Positions 18,601 through 33,702 of a stretch of DNA of 64,000 nt are shown one piece after another. This DNA comes from Varibaculum massiliense. Lineage in GTDB: Bacteria > Actinomycetota > Actinomycetes > Actinomycetales > Actinomycetaceae. The translations under genes and the position numbers were made by a program. The stretch covers positions 1,984,001-2,048,000 of the forward strand of contig NZ_FNWI01000004.1 of assembly GCF_900106855.1 (NCBI RefSeq), given 5' to 3'. Position 1 is the first letter of the stretch. Each line of letters begins with the position of its first letter. The notes beneath the pieces were generated by a model that saw only the letters and a list, made by a program, of their open reading frames with translations, searched no databases and was not told the origin of the DNA.

Positions 18601-19674
18601 ATGGCGAAGAAGACCGCAAAACGGCAGGTAAATGCAGGTGGAAATCGTGAGCAAGCTCTAGATATGGCCTTAGCTGCGATTGATAAACAGTTCGGAAAAG
18701 GCTCAGTGATGCGCCTAGGGGAGAACACCCATCGCCAGGTAGAGGTCATCTCTACTGGTTCTGTGGCTTTAGATATCGCCCTGGGAGTTGGCGGCTTGCC
18801 GCGCGGGCGTATCGTAGAGATTTATGGTCCGGAATCCTCTGGTAAAACTACGGTGGCTTTGCACGCGGTAGCAGCCGCGCAAAAAGCCGGCGGGAATGCC
18901 GCTTTTATTGACGCCGAGCACGCCCTCGACCCCGAATATGCCAAGAAGCTGGGGGTGAACACGGACGAGCTGCTAGTTGCCCAGCCCGACACCGGGGAAC
19001 AGGCACTAGAAATCGCCGATATGCTGGTGCGTTCTGGGGGTATCGATATTTTAGTTATCGACTCGGTAGCCGCCCTGGTTCCCAAAGCGGAAATCGATGG
19101 GGAAATGGGAGACTCCCATGTAGGCTTGCAGGCTCGGCTAATGAGCCAGGCGCTACGGAAAATGACCGGGGCGCTCTCGGCCACCGGCACCACCGCGATT
19201 TTCATTAACCAGTTGCGGGAAAAGATCGGGGTTTTCTTTGGCTCTCCCGAAACCACTACCGGTGGTAAGGCACTGAAGTTCTATGCCTCAGTCCGGATCG
19301 ATGTGCGCCGCATCGAAACTTTGAAAGATTCCTCGGGGCCGATTGGTTCGCGTACCCGGGCAAAAGTGGTAAAAAACAAGATGGCGCCACCTTTCAAGAC
19401 CGCCGAGTTCGACCTGATGTACGGGGAGGGGATTTCCCGCGAAGCCTCCATAATTGATTTGGCAACTGATCTGGGAATCGTGCGCAAATCGGGAGCCTGG
19501 TACACCTACGAGGGCGACCAACTGGGGCAAGGAAAAGAAAACGTGCGGCAATATCTGAAAGACAATGCCGAGCTTGCAAATGAAATCGAAGAAAAGATTC
19601 TAAAAGCGGTGGGGATTATCCCTGAGGAAGATTCCGAGGACGCCGGGGACGCGGCTGACGATAGCGCGAACTAA
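18601..19674 (+). CDS. recA: recombinase RecA
   Basis: RecA forms filaments on single-stranded DNA for homologous recombination and triggers LexA self-cleavage. The 357-residue protein begins at ATG 18601, 8 bases after a GAGAGGA ribosome-binding site; a longer frame opens upstream but lacks family similarity. Motifs: Walker [10 protein letters not shown] (near residue 76), Walker [11 protein letters not shown], the L1/L2 DNA-binding region including [10 protein letters not shown], and an acidic C-terminal tail. An SOS box lies upstream and recX follows after 16 bases. No intein is present. Confidence 0.98.
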   Translation: MAKKTAKRQVNAGGNREQALDMALAAIDKQFGKGSVMRLGENTHRQVEVISTGSVALDIALGVGGLPRGRIVEIYGPESSGKTTVALHAVAAAQKAGGNAAFIDAEHALDPEYAKKLGVNTDELLVAQPDTGEQALEIADMLVRSGGIDILVIDSVAALVPKAEIDGEMGDSHVGLQARLMSQALRKMTGALSATGTTAIFINQLREKIGVFFGSPETTTGGKALKFYASVRIDVRRIETLKDSSGPIGSRTRAKVVKNKMAPPFKTAEFDLMYGEGISREASIIDLATDLGIVRKSGAWYTYEGDQLGQGKENVRQYLKDNAELANEIEEKILKAVGIIPEEDSEDAGDAADDSAN

Positions 19675-19690
19675 CCAACACTAAATCCAA

Positions 19691-20275
19691 ATGGTTAAAT
19701 ATCTCGACCCCGAAAATGATTTTGGAGCCCCTCGCCGCCGGAAACAAAACCCGGATCTGGCGGCGAGGCGGCAAAAAAATGCCCAGCTACCCCGCGAAGA
19801 AGCCCTAGAAGCAGCACGGGAATCCGCGCTGCGGGTGCTAGATCGCACCGCTGCCTCAAGCGGGCAGATTCGTCAAAAACTCACTAAAGCGGGTTTCTTG
19901 CCGGAGATCGCCGAAGAAATCGTCAACCGGTTTTGTGAAGTGGGGTTGCTAGATGACCAGGCCTATGCGGCGATGTTAGTGCGTACCCGTTTTCAGGAGC
20001 GAGGGCTAGTGGGCAGGGCGCTAGTTCAAGAGCTGAACCGGAAAGGGATAGCCCCCCATCTGCAGCCAGAAGCATTAGCACAGATTACCCCCGAGCAAGA
20101 GGCAGACAGTGCCCAAATGTTGGCGGAAAAGAAAGCTCGCTCGCTGGGAAATGTTACCTATCCGCAGGCGATGCGGCGCCTTGGTGCTTTCTTGGCGCGT
20201 AAAGGTTATTCGCCTAGCCAGTGTCGCCAGGCCACCAACGCGGCACTGGCGGATAGAGAGTTTGAAAACAAGTAA
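19691..20275 (+). CDS. recX: regulatory protein RecX
   Basis: RecX binds the RecA filament and limits its activity. The 194-residue protein has the three-helix repeats typical of RecX, with AALRVLDR/SSGQIRQKLTKAG-type first repeat and VGLLDDQAYAAM in the second. A basic N-terminal extension of about 40 residues is common in actinobacterial RecX. It starts 16 bases after recA, so the pair is almost certainly cotranscribed. Confidence 0.93.
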   Translation: MVKYLDPENDFGAPRRRKQNPDLAARRQKNAQLPREEALEAARESALRVLDRTAASSGQIRQKLTKAGFLPEIAEEIVNRFCEVGLLDDQAYAAMLVRTRFQERGLVGRALVQELNRKGIAPHLQPEALAQITPEQEADSAQMLAEKKARSLGNVTYPQAMRRLGAFLARKGYSPSQCRQATNAALADREFENK

Positions 20276-20305
20276 GGCGCGGCGACCTCGTGCCATGATG
20301 GAAGT

Positions 20306-20785
20306 ATGAATCAAGAACTAGATGCGCTGGCGCGCCGCCTGCAAGAAATCCTCCGTGAAAACCGTTACAGCATTGCCTGTGCGGAATCCTTAACCGCCGG
20401 GCTGGTATGCGCTACTCTCTGCGATATTGCGGGTGCCTCCGAGGTGGTAGCCGGGGGAGTCACCACTTATCAAACTCGCACTAAGAGTGAAGTCTTGGGA
20501 GTTTCGCGGTCTCGCCTACAAGAGACCGGAGCGGTAGATCCGGTGGTAGCTGAGCAAATGGCGCAAGGGGCAGCGAAATTGTTTTCCGCTGACGTCGCCC
20601 TCGCCACTACTGGGGTAGCTGGTCCGGGCAGCCAAGATGGACATAGAGCTGGTACCGTGTTTATCTCGGTTACTACTCCTGCCGGAGGCGCCACCACGGA
20701 ACTTTCCTTATCTGGGGATCGCAACCAGATTCGTTTGCAAACGGTTGCTGCCGTCTTAGAGCTGGCTATCGGGGCTTTAAGTTAA
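20306..20785 (+). CDS. pncC: CinA C-terminal-domain protein, nicotinamide-nucleotide amidohydrolase
   Basis: The 159-residue protein is the stand-alone CinA C-terminal (PncC) domain, which deamidates nicotinamide mononucleotide to nicotinate mononucleotide in pyridine-nucleotide recycling. Motifs seen are CAESLTAGLV, GGVTTYQTRTK and ATTGVAGPGSQDG, all typical of the family. In many actinobacteria this gene sits between pgsA and clgR; here it is after recX, a small rearrangement. ATG 20306 follows a GATGGAAG stretch. Confidence 0.9.
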   Translation: MNQELDALARRLQEILRENRYSIACAESLTAGLVCATLCDIAGASEVVAGGVTTYQTRTKSEVLGVSRSRLQETGAVDPVVAEQMAQGAAKLFSADVALATTGVAGPGSQDGHRAGTVFISVTTPAGGATTELSLSGDRNQIRLQTVAAVLELAIGALS

Positions 20786-20827
20786 GCGCTGTCTTTATGC
20801 CTGGATTTCCTCAGGTAACCTAGAAGC

Positions 20828-21949
20828 GTGGCATACGATTACGAAGAGCAACTTGGCAAGGCGCAAACTACCTTAGAGAAGATTCGGGCGGTCACCGATC
20901 CCGAAAAGTTAGGCGCTCAAATAAAAGAGCTGGAAAAAGCCAGTGTTGACCCTAACCTGTGGGATGACCCTGAGCGTGCTCAACAAGTAACTTCCCAGCT
21001 CTCGCACCTAAAATCCCGACTAGACCAGGTAAAACGGCTAGAGCAAAGCGTCGAGGACGCCCTAACTCTGCAAGCGATGGCGGGGGAAGAACTGGGCAGT
21101 GACCGGGAAGAAATTTTGGGAGAGCTGCGCACCCTACTAGAAAAATTGAACAAAGAACTTGCTGACCTAGAGGTACAAACTCTGCTTTCCGGAGAATATG
21201 ATGAGCGCCGGGCAGTAGTTACTATTCGGTCTGGAGTGGGGGGAGTAGACGCCGCCGATTTTGCGGAAATGCTGCTGCGAATGTACTTGCGTTGGGCAGA
21301 ACGACACGGCTACCCCACCCAGGTAATGGATACCTCTTATGCAGAAGAAGCAGGCATAAAATCTGCCACTTTCCAGGTAGACGCGCCTTATGCTTATGGG
21401 ACTTTATCGGTAGAGGCCGGAACCCACCGCTTGGTGCGACAAAGTCCTTTCGATAACCAATCCCGGCGGCAAACCTCTTTTGCGGCGGTAGAAGTGATTC
21501 CTCTGATTGAATCCGATGACCATATTGAGATTCCCGAATCGGATTTGCGAATCGATGTTTTCCGCTCTTCCGGTCCGGGTGGGCAATCGGTAAATACTAC
21601 CGATTCGGCGGTGCGGATGACCCATATCCCCACCGGCATCGTGGTTAGTATGCAAAACGAGAAGTCCCAGATTCAAAACCGGGCGGCAGCGCTTCGGGTG
21701 TTGCAGTCACGGCTATTGCAACTGCGTCACGAGGAAGAACAAGCCAAGAAAAAGGAGCTCGCCGGGGAAGTAAAAGCCTCTTGGGGGGATCAAATGCGCT
21801 CCTACGTGCTGCACCCCTACAAAATGGTGAAAGACCTGCGTACTCTGGAAGAATCATCCCAGGTAGATGCGGTACTCGATGGAGATATTGACGCTTTCTT
21901 AGATGCGGGGATTCGCTGGCGCAAAGCCCAGGAAGAAAGTGAGAACTAG
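20828..21949 (+). CDS. prfB: peptide chain release factor 2
   Basis: RF2 recognises UGA and UAA stop codons and triggers peptide release. The 373-residue protein has the SPF recognition motif (VRQSPFDNQ), the catalytic GGQ loop in [12 protein letters not shown] and the KNEKSQ-like NEKSQ segment. It starts at GTG 20828. The frame is continuous: the programmed +1 frameshift found near codon 26 in many bacteria is absent, as usual for actinobacteria. prfB followed by ftsEX, an M23 hydrolase and smpB is the standard actinobacterial order. Confidence 0.97.
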   Translation: MAYDYEEQLGKAQTTLEKIRAVTDPEKLGAQIKELEKASVDPNLWDDPERAQQVTSQLSHLKSRLDQVKRLEQSVEDALTLQAMAGEELGSDREEILGELRTLLEKLNKELADLEVQTLLSGEYDERRAVVTIRSGVGGVDAADFAEMLLRMYLRWAERHGYPTQVMDTSYAEEAGIKSATFQVDAPYAYGTLSVEAGTHRLVRQSPFDNQSRRQTSFAAVEVIPLIESDDHIEIPESDLRIDVFRSSGPGGQSVNTTDSAVRMTHIPTGIVVSMQNEKSQIQNRAAALRVLQSRLLQLRHEEEQAKKKELAGEVKASWGDQMRSYVLHPYKMVKDLRTLEESSQVDAVLDGDIDAFLDAGIRWRKAQEESEN

Positions 21950-21979
21950 CACGTCAAGGCACTAAGCCCCCTTTAATCG

Positions 21980-22047
21980 GCGTGTGAGCGCAAATGCCCA
22001 GCCTCTAGGCGTTAAGTTGGGCATTGCCGGAAGCTTCCAACACACGC
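21980..22047 (+). promoter_or_regulatory. nested inverted repeat upstream of ftsE
   Basis: GCGTGTG at 21980-21986 pairs with CACACGC at 22041-22047. Inside, AATGCCCA at 21993-22000 pairs with TGGGCATT at 22018-22025, and a perfect palindrome GGAAGCTTCC follows at 22029-22038. The element ends about 10 bases before the ftsE start and could form a structured 5' untranslated region or act as a prfB terminator, though no T-run follows. Confidence 0.45.
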
Positions 22048-22057
22048 TAGGGGATGC

Positions 22058-22750
22058 ATGATTACTTTTGACGACGTATCGATGGTTTACAAGCGGGGTG
22101 CTCGCCCTGCTCTAGACCATGTGAGTACCAATATCGAGCGGGGAGAGTTTGTATTCCTGGTGGGTAAATCGGGTTCCGGAAAATCAACTTTCCTGACCAT
22201 GATCTATCGAGAGAATCGTCCTACCCATGGAAAAGTTACGGTACTAGGTAAGGACGTGGGCAGACTGTCCCGGTGGAAAGTACCAAAGCTACGCCGCCAG
22301 ATTGGTACCGTGTTCCAAGACTTCCGCTTGCTGGAAAATAAATCGGTGCAGGCGAATGTGGCTTTGGCGATGCAAGTGATTGGAAGACCGCGTCATGCCA
22401 TAAAAACCGAGGTGCCACAGGTATTGGCACTGGTGGGACTAGAGGGCAAAGAAAAACGCATGCCCTATGAACTGTCTGGTGGCGAGCAACAGCGAGTTGC
22501 GATTGCCCGCGCAATGGTCAACCGTCCCGAGATTTTACTGGCCGATGAGCCCACCGGGAACCTAGATCCTAAAACGTCTCTAGGAATTATGCGGCTGCTG
22601 GATCGGATTAACCGTGCCGGTACCACCGTGGTGATGGCAACTCACGACGATGAAATCGTTGACCAGATGCGCAAACGGGTAATCGAGTTGGTAGATGGGA
22701 AAGTAGTGCGCGACCAGGATCGCGGCGTGTACGGATCGAGTCGTAGCTAG
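22058..22750 (+). CDS. ftsE: cell-division ABC-type ATPase FtsE
   Basis: FtsE is the ATPase of the FtsEX complex, which drives peptidoglycan hydrolases at the septum and does not transport a solute. The 230-residue protein has Walker [10 protein letters not shown], the Q-loop region [13 protein letters not shown], the signature [15 protein letters not shown] and Walker [18 protein letters not shown] at 22049-22053 is a close ribosome-binding site. ftsX starts 8 bases after its stop. Confidence 0.97.
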   Translation: MITFDDVSMVYKRGARPALDHVSTNIERGEFVFLVGKSGSGKSTFLTMIYRENRPTHGKVTVLGKDVGRLSRWKVPKLRRQIGTVFQDFRLLENKSVQANVALAMQVIGRPRHAIKTEVPQVLALVGLEGKEKRMPYELSGGEQQRVAIARAMVNRPEILLADEPTGNLDPKTSLGIMRLLDRINRAGTTVVMATHDDEIVDQMRKRVIELVDGKVVRDQDRGVYGSSRS

Positions 22751-22758
22751 GAGAAAAA

Positions 22759-23673
22759 ATGCGTTTGCGGTTTATTCTCGGCCGAGTATTTTCCGGTCTG
22801 GGACACAATATGGCGATGACCATTTCGGTGGTGCTAGTAACTTTCATTTCCCTACTGTTCGTAGGGGTGGGCGGTCTGGCGCAAATGCAGATTGCTGCGA
22901 TGCAGAAGGAATGGTACGCCAAGGTGGAAGTGAGCGTATATATGTGCGCTCAAGATGACCAGGTGGCTAATTGCAATGGGCAGGCGGCTACTAAACGGCA
23001 GATTCAAGACGTCAAGGACGAACTGGATCGGGGTACCTTGTCCCGCTATGTGGATCATTACGAGTTCCAAAATCACCACCAGGTGTATGCGGATTTTCAA
23101 AAACAGTATGGCGACACCACTTTGGGGGAAGCCACTAAACCGGAAATGTTGCCGCAGGCTTTTCGGATAAAAATGAAGGATCCTTCCCAGTACGAGATCG
23201 TTTCTGCCCAGTTATCGGGGCAGCCGGGGGTAGAACAGGTACAAGATCAGTCACAGCTGGTAAAACCGTTAATGAATCTGTTTAGTCAATCTATGCGAAT
23301 TTCGTGGGGACTAGCGGGGGTAATGGCGATTGCGGCAATCTTGCTAATCGTCACCACTATCCGGCTTTCCGCTATGTCACGGCAGAAAGAAACCGAGATT
23401 ATGCGGATGGAGGGTGCATCCGGGCTGTTCATCCAGCTGCCCTTTATGATTGAAGGCGCGCTTTGCGCTCTTCTCGGGGCGCTGCTCGCCTGCGGAGCCT
23501 TATTCGCGGGGGTGAAATACCTGGTGCAAGGGTGGTTGCAAAAAACTATCCCCTTTATCCAGTTCGTAAATCTGCGGGAAGTGGCGATTCTCTCCGGGAT
23601 TATTATAGCTGCTGCCCTGGTTCTTTCGATTATTGCTTCTATTGCTTCTCTAGCTAAATACGCGAAGGTATAA
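22759..23673 (+). CDS. ftsX: cell-division membrane protein FtsX
   Basis: The 304-residue protein has the FtsX topology: one N-terminal membrane segment (about 20-45), a large extracytoplasmic domain (about 45-180) and three C-terminal membrane segments. The cytoplasmic loop ETEIMRMEGAS is typical. An extracellular loop in the first domain contains two cysteines (SVYMCAQDDQVANCNG), also common in actinobacterial FtsX. It is expected to couple FtsE ATP cycles to the hydrolase encoded two bases downstream. Confidence 0.96.
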   Translation: MRLRFILGRVFSGLGHNMAMTISVVLVTFISLLFVGVGGLAQMQIAAMQKEWYAKVEVSVYMCAQDDQVANCNGQAATKRQIQDVKDELDRGTLSRYVDHYEFQNHHQVYADFQKQYGDTTLGEATKPEMLPQAFRIKMKDPSQYEIVSAQLSGQPGVEQVQDQSQLVKPLMNLFSQSMRISWGLAGVMAIAAILLIVTTIRLSAMSRQKETEIMRMEGASGLFIQLPFMIEGALCALLGALLACGALFAGVKYLVQGWLQKTIPFIQFVNLREVAILSGIIIAAALVLSIIASIASLAKYAKV

Positions 23674-23675
23674 CC

Positions 23676-24977
23676 ATGTTTTTTAGGAATCGCTTCGGAA
23701 AAGTAGCCGGCACCGCCCTGCTAACGGGGGCGCTAGTGTTCGCGGGAGCGACCGGTACCGCCATGGCTTCCGACCGCAGCGACCAGGTTAGTAAAGAAAA
23801 GGCTGCCTCCGATAAAGCTGCCCAGTTACGTGCTTCTTTAGAGGACGTGAGTGCTGATTTAGCAAACTCGGTGATTGCCCTGGAAAATGCGAAAGATGCC
23901 CAACAGAGTGCGCAGGACGCTTATGACGAGGCGGTTCGGGTACAAGCTAGTGCCGCGCGGGAACAAGCCCAGGCACAAGATCAGCTAGAGGTGGCTACTG
24001 CTCAGCTAAAACAGGTTGAAAAAGCTTTAGCGACCTCGCAAGAAAAAGAGAGCGAAAACCTCAGTAATATCGGCAAAGTAGCACGCGAAACCTATACCAA
24101 TCCTTCCTTGGGTGGGACTTTCGAATTTTTTATCTCCGATAAGAACAGCGGTGATTTAAGTACCTATGCACGCAATGCGCAACTGGCAGCCCAGATGCAA
24201 TCCGATTCCTTAAAGTCGGTGCAGAACCAGATTGTGGGACAAAAGAATTCCCAGGCGGAACAGCGAGAACTCACCAGCCAGGTACGAAAGTTGAAAGCAC
24301 AGGCGGACGCGGCTCTACAAGCCGCAGATGGTGCGAAAGCAGATAAACAGACAAAACTTGAGGAGTTAAATCAGACTCTGGATGAAAAGAAAAATCATGA
24401 AGCCGAACTAGAGTCTAAGAAGGGTGAAATCTCTAAGCAGTTAGAGGAGGCCGAAAAGGAACAGCAGGCGGCACGCGAGCGGATTGAGCAGATTGATGCG
24501 CAGAACCGCCGTTCGCAAGCTGGTGGCAGTGCCAGTAGCGGTAATGCTGGTAGTGGCAGCGCTGGCTTCACGACGGGAGGAATCTTCCAAGCTCCGATTA
24601 AAGGGGCGTTATATTTAACTTCACCTTTTGGGTATCGGATTCATCCGGTGACCGGGCAACGCCGTTTGCACATGGGTGCTGATATTGCGGCCGGCTGTGG
24701 ATTACCGCAATATGCGGCGGCCAATGGGACTGTGGTTTCTACCCGCTATGAAGGCACCGGCGGAAACACAGTCACTATTAATCATGGGATGCTGGGGGGT
24801 AGTTCCTGGATTAGTGTTTACCGTCACATGACACAGTTTGCTACTAGCCCCGGAGCCCAGGTTTCCAAGGGACAACTAATTGGTTATACCGGCGCTACCG
24901 GCAGGGTTACCGGGTGCCACGTTCATTTTGAGCTCTGGAAGAACGGGTCAGTAATAAATCCCATTCCTTTACCCTAG
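23676..24977 (+). CDS. coiled-coil M23 peptidoglycan endopeptidase (EnvC/RipC-type partner of FtsEX)
   Basis: The 433-residue protein has a Sec signal peptide ending near AMASD (about residue 31), a long Ala/Gln/Glu/Lys-rich coiled coil (about 35-280), a short Gly/Ser linker (about 285-300) and a C-terminal LytM/M23 domain. Zinc-site motifs are HMGADI (HxxxD) and HVHFEL (HxH), both intact, so it is probably catalytically active. It begins two bases after ftsX. The architecture and position match secreted hydrolases activated through FtsX; the direct partnership is inferred from context. Confidence 0.92.
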   Translation: MFFRNRFGKVAGTALLTGALVFAGATGTAMASDRSDQVSKEKAASDKAAQLRASLEDVSADLANSVIALENAKDAQQSAQDAYDEAVRVQASAAREQAQAQDQLEVATAQLKQVEKALATSQEKESENLSNIGKVARETYTNPSLGGTFEFFISDKNSGDLSTYARNAQLAAQMQSDSLKSVQNQIVGQKNSQAEQRELTSQVRKLKAQADAALQAADGAKADKQTKLEELNQTLDEKKNHEAELESKKGEISKQLEEAEKEQQAARERIEQIDAQNRRSQAGGSASSGNAGSGSAGFTTGGIFQAPIKGALYLTSPFGYRIHPVTGQRRLHMGADIAAGCGLPQYAAANGTVVSTRYEGTGGNTVTINHGMLGGSSWISVYRHMTQFATSPGAQVSKGQLIGYTGATGRVTGCHVHFELWKNGSVINPIPLP

Positions 24978-25002
24978 TTTTTTGCGATAGCGTAGGAACG
25001 CT

Positions 25003-25518
25003 ATGAGTAAGAAAGATAAAAGTCGCGGCGCGCAGGGTAAAAGTAATACCGGGGTGCGGATGATTGCGCGCAACAAAAAAGCGTTGCATGACTTCTTTAT
25101 CGAAGATACCTATGAGGCTGGGCTGGTGCTCACTGGTACCGAGGTTAAGTCTTTGCGTATGGGGCGGGCTTCTCTAACCGAGTCCTGGGTAGAGATTGAT
25201 CGCGGGGAGGCCTGGTTGCAACATGCCCATATCCCCATGTACATTAATGGCACTTGGTCGAACCACGCTCCGCTGCGTAAACGTAAGCTGTTACTGCATC
25301 GGCGGGAAATCGACAAACTTGCTGCCGACTCCACGGTGAAAGGCTATACGATTGTGCCTTTAGAGCTGTATTTTTCTGCCGGACGGGTGAAAGTAAAAAT
25401 TGCGCTTGCTCGCGGCAAACAGGAATGGGATAAACGTCAGACCCTACGTGAACAGCAAGATAAACGAGAAGCTCAAAGAGCGATGAAGGATTGGAACCGG
25501 CGCTCTGCCCACGGGTAG
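25003..25518 (+). CDS. smpB: SsrA-binding protein SmpB
   Basis: SmpB binds tmRNA and directs it to stalled ribosomes for trans-translation. The 171-residue protein has NKKALHDFFIEDTYEAG followed by GLVLTGTEVKSLR, an internal HAHIPMY segment and a basic C-terminal helix (WDKRQTLREQQDKREAQRAM). It starts 25 bases after the M23 gene. No tmRNA gene is recognisable beside it, although ssrA is often adjacent in other genomes. Confidence 0.97.
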   Translation: MSKKDKSRGAQGKSNTGVRMIARNKKALHDFFIEDTYEAGLVLTGTEVKSLRMGRASLTESWVEIDRGEAWLQHAHIPMYINGTWSNHAPLRKRKLLLHRREIDKLAADSTVKGYTIVPLELYFSAGRVKVKIALARGKQEWDKRQTLREQQDKREAQRAMKDWNRRSAHG

Positions 25519-25582
25519 GGAGCGGGATAGGAAAACCCTGATTTCCCGAACATAAGTGTTGGCGATAAAACGGGAAATAAAT

Positions 25583-25627
25583 AACTCTCTGTTATCCGCT
25601 CCTCGAAGCAGGTAACAGAGAGTTTTT
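25583..25627 (+). terminator. bidirectional terminator between smpB and whiB
   Basis: AACTCTCTGTTA at 25583-25594 pairs with TAACAGAGAGTT at 25613-25624, followed by a T-run on the plus strand. The stem is A-rich at its other foot, so it can also end minus-strand transcription from the convergent whiB gene. Confidence 0.8.
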
Positions 25628-25641
25628 ACTTTTGTTTTTAG

Positions 25642-25890
25642 TTAGCAGCTACGGCGGGCGCGAGCTTTCCGGCGGCGCATGCTGCGACGCTCATCTTCGT
25701 TTTTACCGCCCCACACTCCGGCGTCTTGATTGTTATCGAGAGCCCAAGCTAGGCAAATAGACTCTACCTCGCAGCGGGCACACACCATTTTTGCACGTTC
25801 AGCCTGGGCGATGGCCGGGCCGGTGTTTCCGATAGGGAAGAAGAGTTCGGGGTCTTCTTCTAGGCAGGCAGCGCGTGAACGCCAATCCAT
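25642..25890 (-). CDS. whiB: WhiB-family iron-sulfur transcription factor (WhiB1-like)
   Basis: The 82-residue protein carries the four WhiB cysteines at residues 9, 37, 40 and 46 (C, then CARC and C), which bind a [4Fe-4S] cluster, followed by the GVWGG turn and a basic C-terminus. MDWRSRAAC and DPELFFPIGNTGPA match WhiB1 closely; WhiB1 is an essential nitric-oxide-sensitive regulator in mycobacteria. AAAGGAG lies 6 bases before the ATG. It converges with smpB across a shared terminator. Confidence 0.94.
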   Translation of the reverse strand: MDWRSRAACLEEDPELFFPIGNTGPAIAQAERAKMVCARCEVESICLAWALDNNQDAGVWGGKNEDERRSMRRRKARARRSC

Positions 25891-26074
25891 CTGCGTCTCC
25901 TTTATTAGTTAAAAATAAGTATCAAGTTTGCGGGTAACTGTCCGCATGGAACGCTGTCTTGGCGGGCAGCTCCTTTGCTATCTACTATTTTTTTAGTTAA
26001 CAGCTGATAAATCAAGGGTTTTGACAGCTCAGAGTGGATAATTCGCGTGCAACGTGTCACAAAAGAAAGAAATT

Positions 26075-32050
<5,976 letters not shown>

Positions 32051-32095
32051 CGCGTATTCCGCAAAGCGCAGCGGCTACGCGCTAGAGTTATTACC

Positions 32096-33337
32096 ATGTT
32101 CAGGATCCCGAAGAAAACGATCCCGCCGCTGCTGCGTGGCTTGAAAATCGTAGGTGCGGTGATTGCGACTTTACAGGCCATCACGGTTACGGTCATCGTA
32201 TCGATTGACCAGCTACGCAAGTTGCGGCAAACCGGCAAACCCGGTGGATACCCCCAAATTAATAATGACCCTATTCGCGTGGATCGTTCGCGGCTAAAAA
32301 TCTATACGGACGGGGAAAACCTCTACCGCGACATGCTGGCCGCTATTGAGGGCGCGAAAGAGCGGGTCTTTTTTGAAACTTTTATTTGGAAATCCGACGA
32401 AATTGGGCAGCAATTCAAAGATGCCCTGATTAGGGCGGCTGAACGCGGAGCCGAGGTTTACATTATATGGGACCACTTCGGGAACCTGGTGGTTAGCCCG
32501 CGTTTCTTCCGTTTCCCCCGCCTAAAAAATCTGCATGTCCTGCGGTATTCGCTGAAACATACTGCCCGTGACCACCGTAAAATCCTGGTCGTGGACTCCA
32601 AAGTGGGATTCGTGGGCGGATACAACATCGGCTCCTACTACCTGGAAAACCAGTGGCGTGATACTCACCTGCGGATTAGCGGCTCCAACGTGTGGGAATT
32701 AGAGAGTGCCTTCCTGGATTTTTGGAACTATGCCCAAAAGTGGCATTTGCGCTTAAAGAAAGTGCGAGATCCGCGCGCCAAATCTTGGAATTCAAAAATC
32801 CAAGCCTGCGTTAACGACCCCAAACGCCTGCTATTCCCAGTACGCGGAATGTATGTGAACGCCCTAGATAGAGCACAAGAATCCGCCTATATTACCTCAG
32901 CTTATTTCGTTCCCGATCGGGTAATTCAACGTTCCCTGATTGATGCTGCCCGCCGGGGAGTTGATGTAAAAGTACTGGTACCGGCAAAATCAAACCATAT
33001 AATTGCGGACTGGATTTCCCGATCCTACCTAACTGACCTGCTCGATAACCAGGTGGAACTGTGGCTGTACGACAATGTGATGATTCACGCCAAGACCGCC
33101 GTTATTGATGGATACTGGTCAACTATCGGTACGGCAAATATCGACCGGTTATCGATGACCGGCAACCACGAAATAAATATGTCAATCACTTCCCGGCCGC
33201 TTGCAGCGAATATGGAGAATATCTTCTTTACCGACCTATTAAACGCCCGCCAGATTAGCCGCCACGAATGGAATCAGCGTCCCATTATTAACCGGATAGT
33301 AGAGAGGCTTTTACGCCCCCTAGCTTTCTTTGTCTAG
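32096..33337 (+). CDS. phospholipase-D family phosphatidyltransferase (cardiolipin synthase-like)
   Basis: The 413-residue protein has one N-terminal membrane segment (about 15-38) and two HKD motifs: HRKILVVD, then a second HAKTAVID followed by GTANID. Two HKD motifs with this spacing define bacterial cardiolipin synthases of the PLD superfamily, which join two phosphatidylglycerol molecules. The N-terminus is shorter than that of E. coli ClsA. PgsA, encoded at 16.2 kb, would supply its substrate. Other PLD-type transferases cannot be excluded. Confidence 0.88.
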   Translation: MFRIPKKTIPPLLRGLKIVGAVIATLQAITVTVIVSIDQLRKLRQTGKPGGYPQINNDPIRVDRSRLKIYTDGENLYRDMLAAIEGAKERVFFETFIWKSDEIGQQFKDALIRAAERGAEVYIIWDHFGNLVVSPRFFRFPRLKNLHVLRYSLKHTARDHRKILVVDSKVGFVGGYNIGSYYLENQWRDTHLRISGSNVWELESAFLDFWNYAQKWHLRLKKVRDPRAKSWNSKIQACVNDPKRLLFPVRGMYVNALDRAQESAYITSAYFVPDRVIQRSLIDAARRGVDVKVLVPAKSNHIIADWISRSYLTDLLDNQVELWLYDNVMIHAKTAVIDGYWSTIGTANIDRLSMTGNHEINMSITSRPLAANMENIFFTDLLNARQISRHEWNQRPIINRIVERLLRPLAFFV

Positions 33338-33403
33338 ACGCGCCGCACCGCGGGTTCCCCGCCTAATATGACCGGGAGTGCCTCGGGCATTAGACTGGGG
33401 AAC

Positions 33404-33700
33404 ATGTCGACAATTGATAGGGATGAAGTTGCGCGCGTTGCCGCTTTGGCACGCATCGCACTCACTGATGAAGAAATAAACCAGTTCGCGGGGGAGCTGG
33501 GGCAGATTGCGGCGGCGGTCGCCACCGTATCCGAGGCCGTAGGTCCCGATACTAAAGCCACCTCCCACCCGATTGAGATGAGCAATGTGCTCCGCCCGGA
33601 CATTCCCGGTGAATGCCTTGACCGGGAGGAACTATTAGCCGGAGCGCCTCTGGCCGAGGACGGTCAGTTCCGGGTACCGCAAATCATTGGGGAGGAGTAA
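33404..33700 (+). CDS. gatC: aspartyl/glutamyl-tRNA amidotransferase subunit C
   Basis: GatC is the small subunit that wraps around GatA in the GatCAB complex, which converts Glu-tRNA(Gln) and Asp-tRNA(Asn) to the amidated forms. The start is taken at ATG 33404 ([20 protein letters not shown]), giving 98 residues, the normal size; an in-frame ATG 36 bases earlier would add residues without similarity. gatA begins two bases after the stop. Confidence 0.94.
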   Translation: MSTIDRDEVARVAALARIALTDEEINQFAGELGQIAAAVATVSEAVGPDTKATSHPIEMSNVLRPDIPGECLDREELLAGAPLAEDGQFRVPQIIGEE

Positions 33701-33702
33701 CC

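Noticed and set aside
20828-20910. Programmed frameshift in prfB
   Set aside because: The frame is continuous and no internal UGA with a slippery CUU is present near codon 26.
25519-25641. tmRNA gene next to smpB
   Set aside because: Only a terminator hairpin is present; no tRNA-like ends or tag-coding segment.
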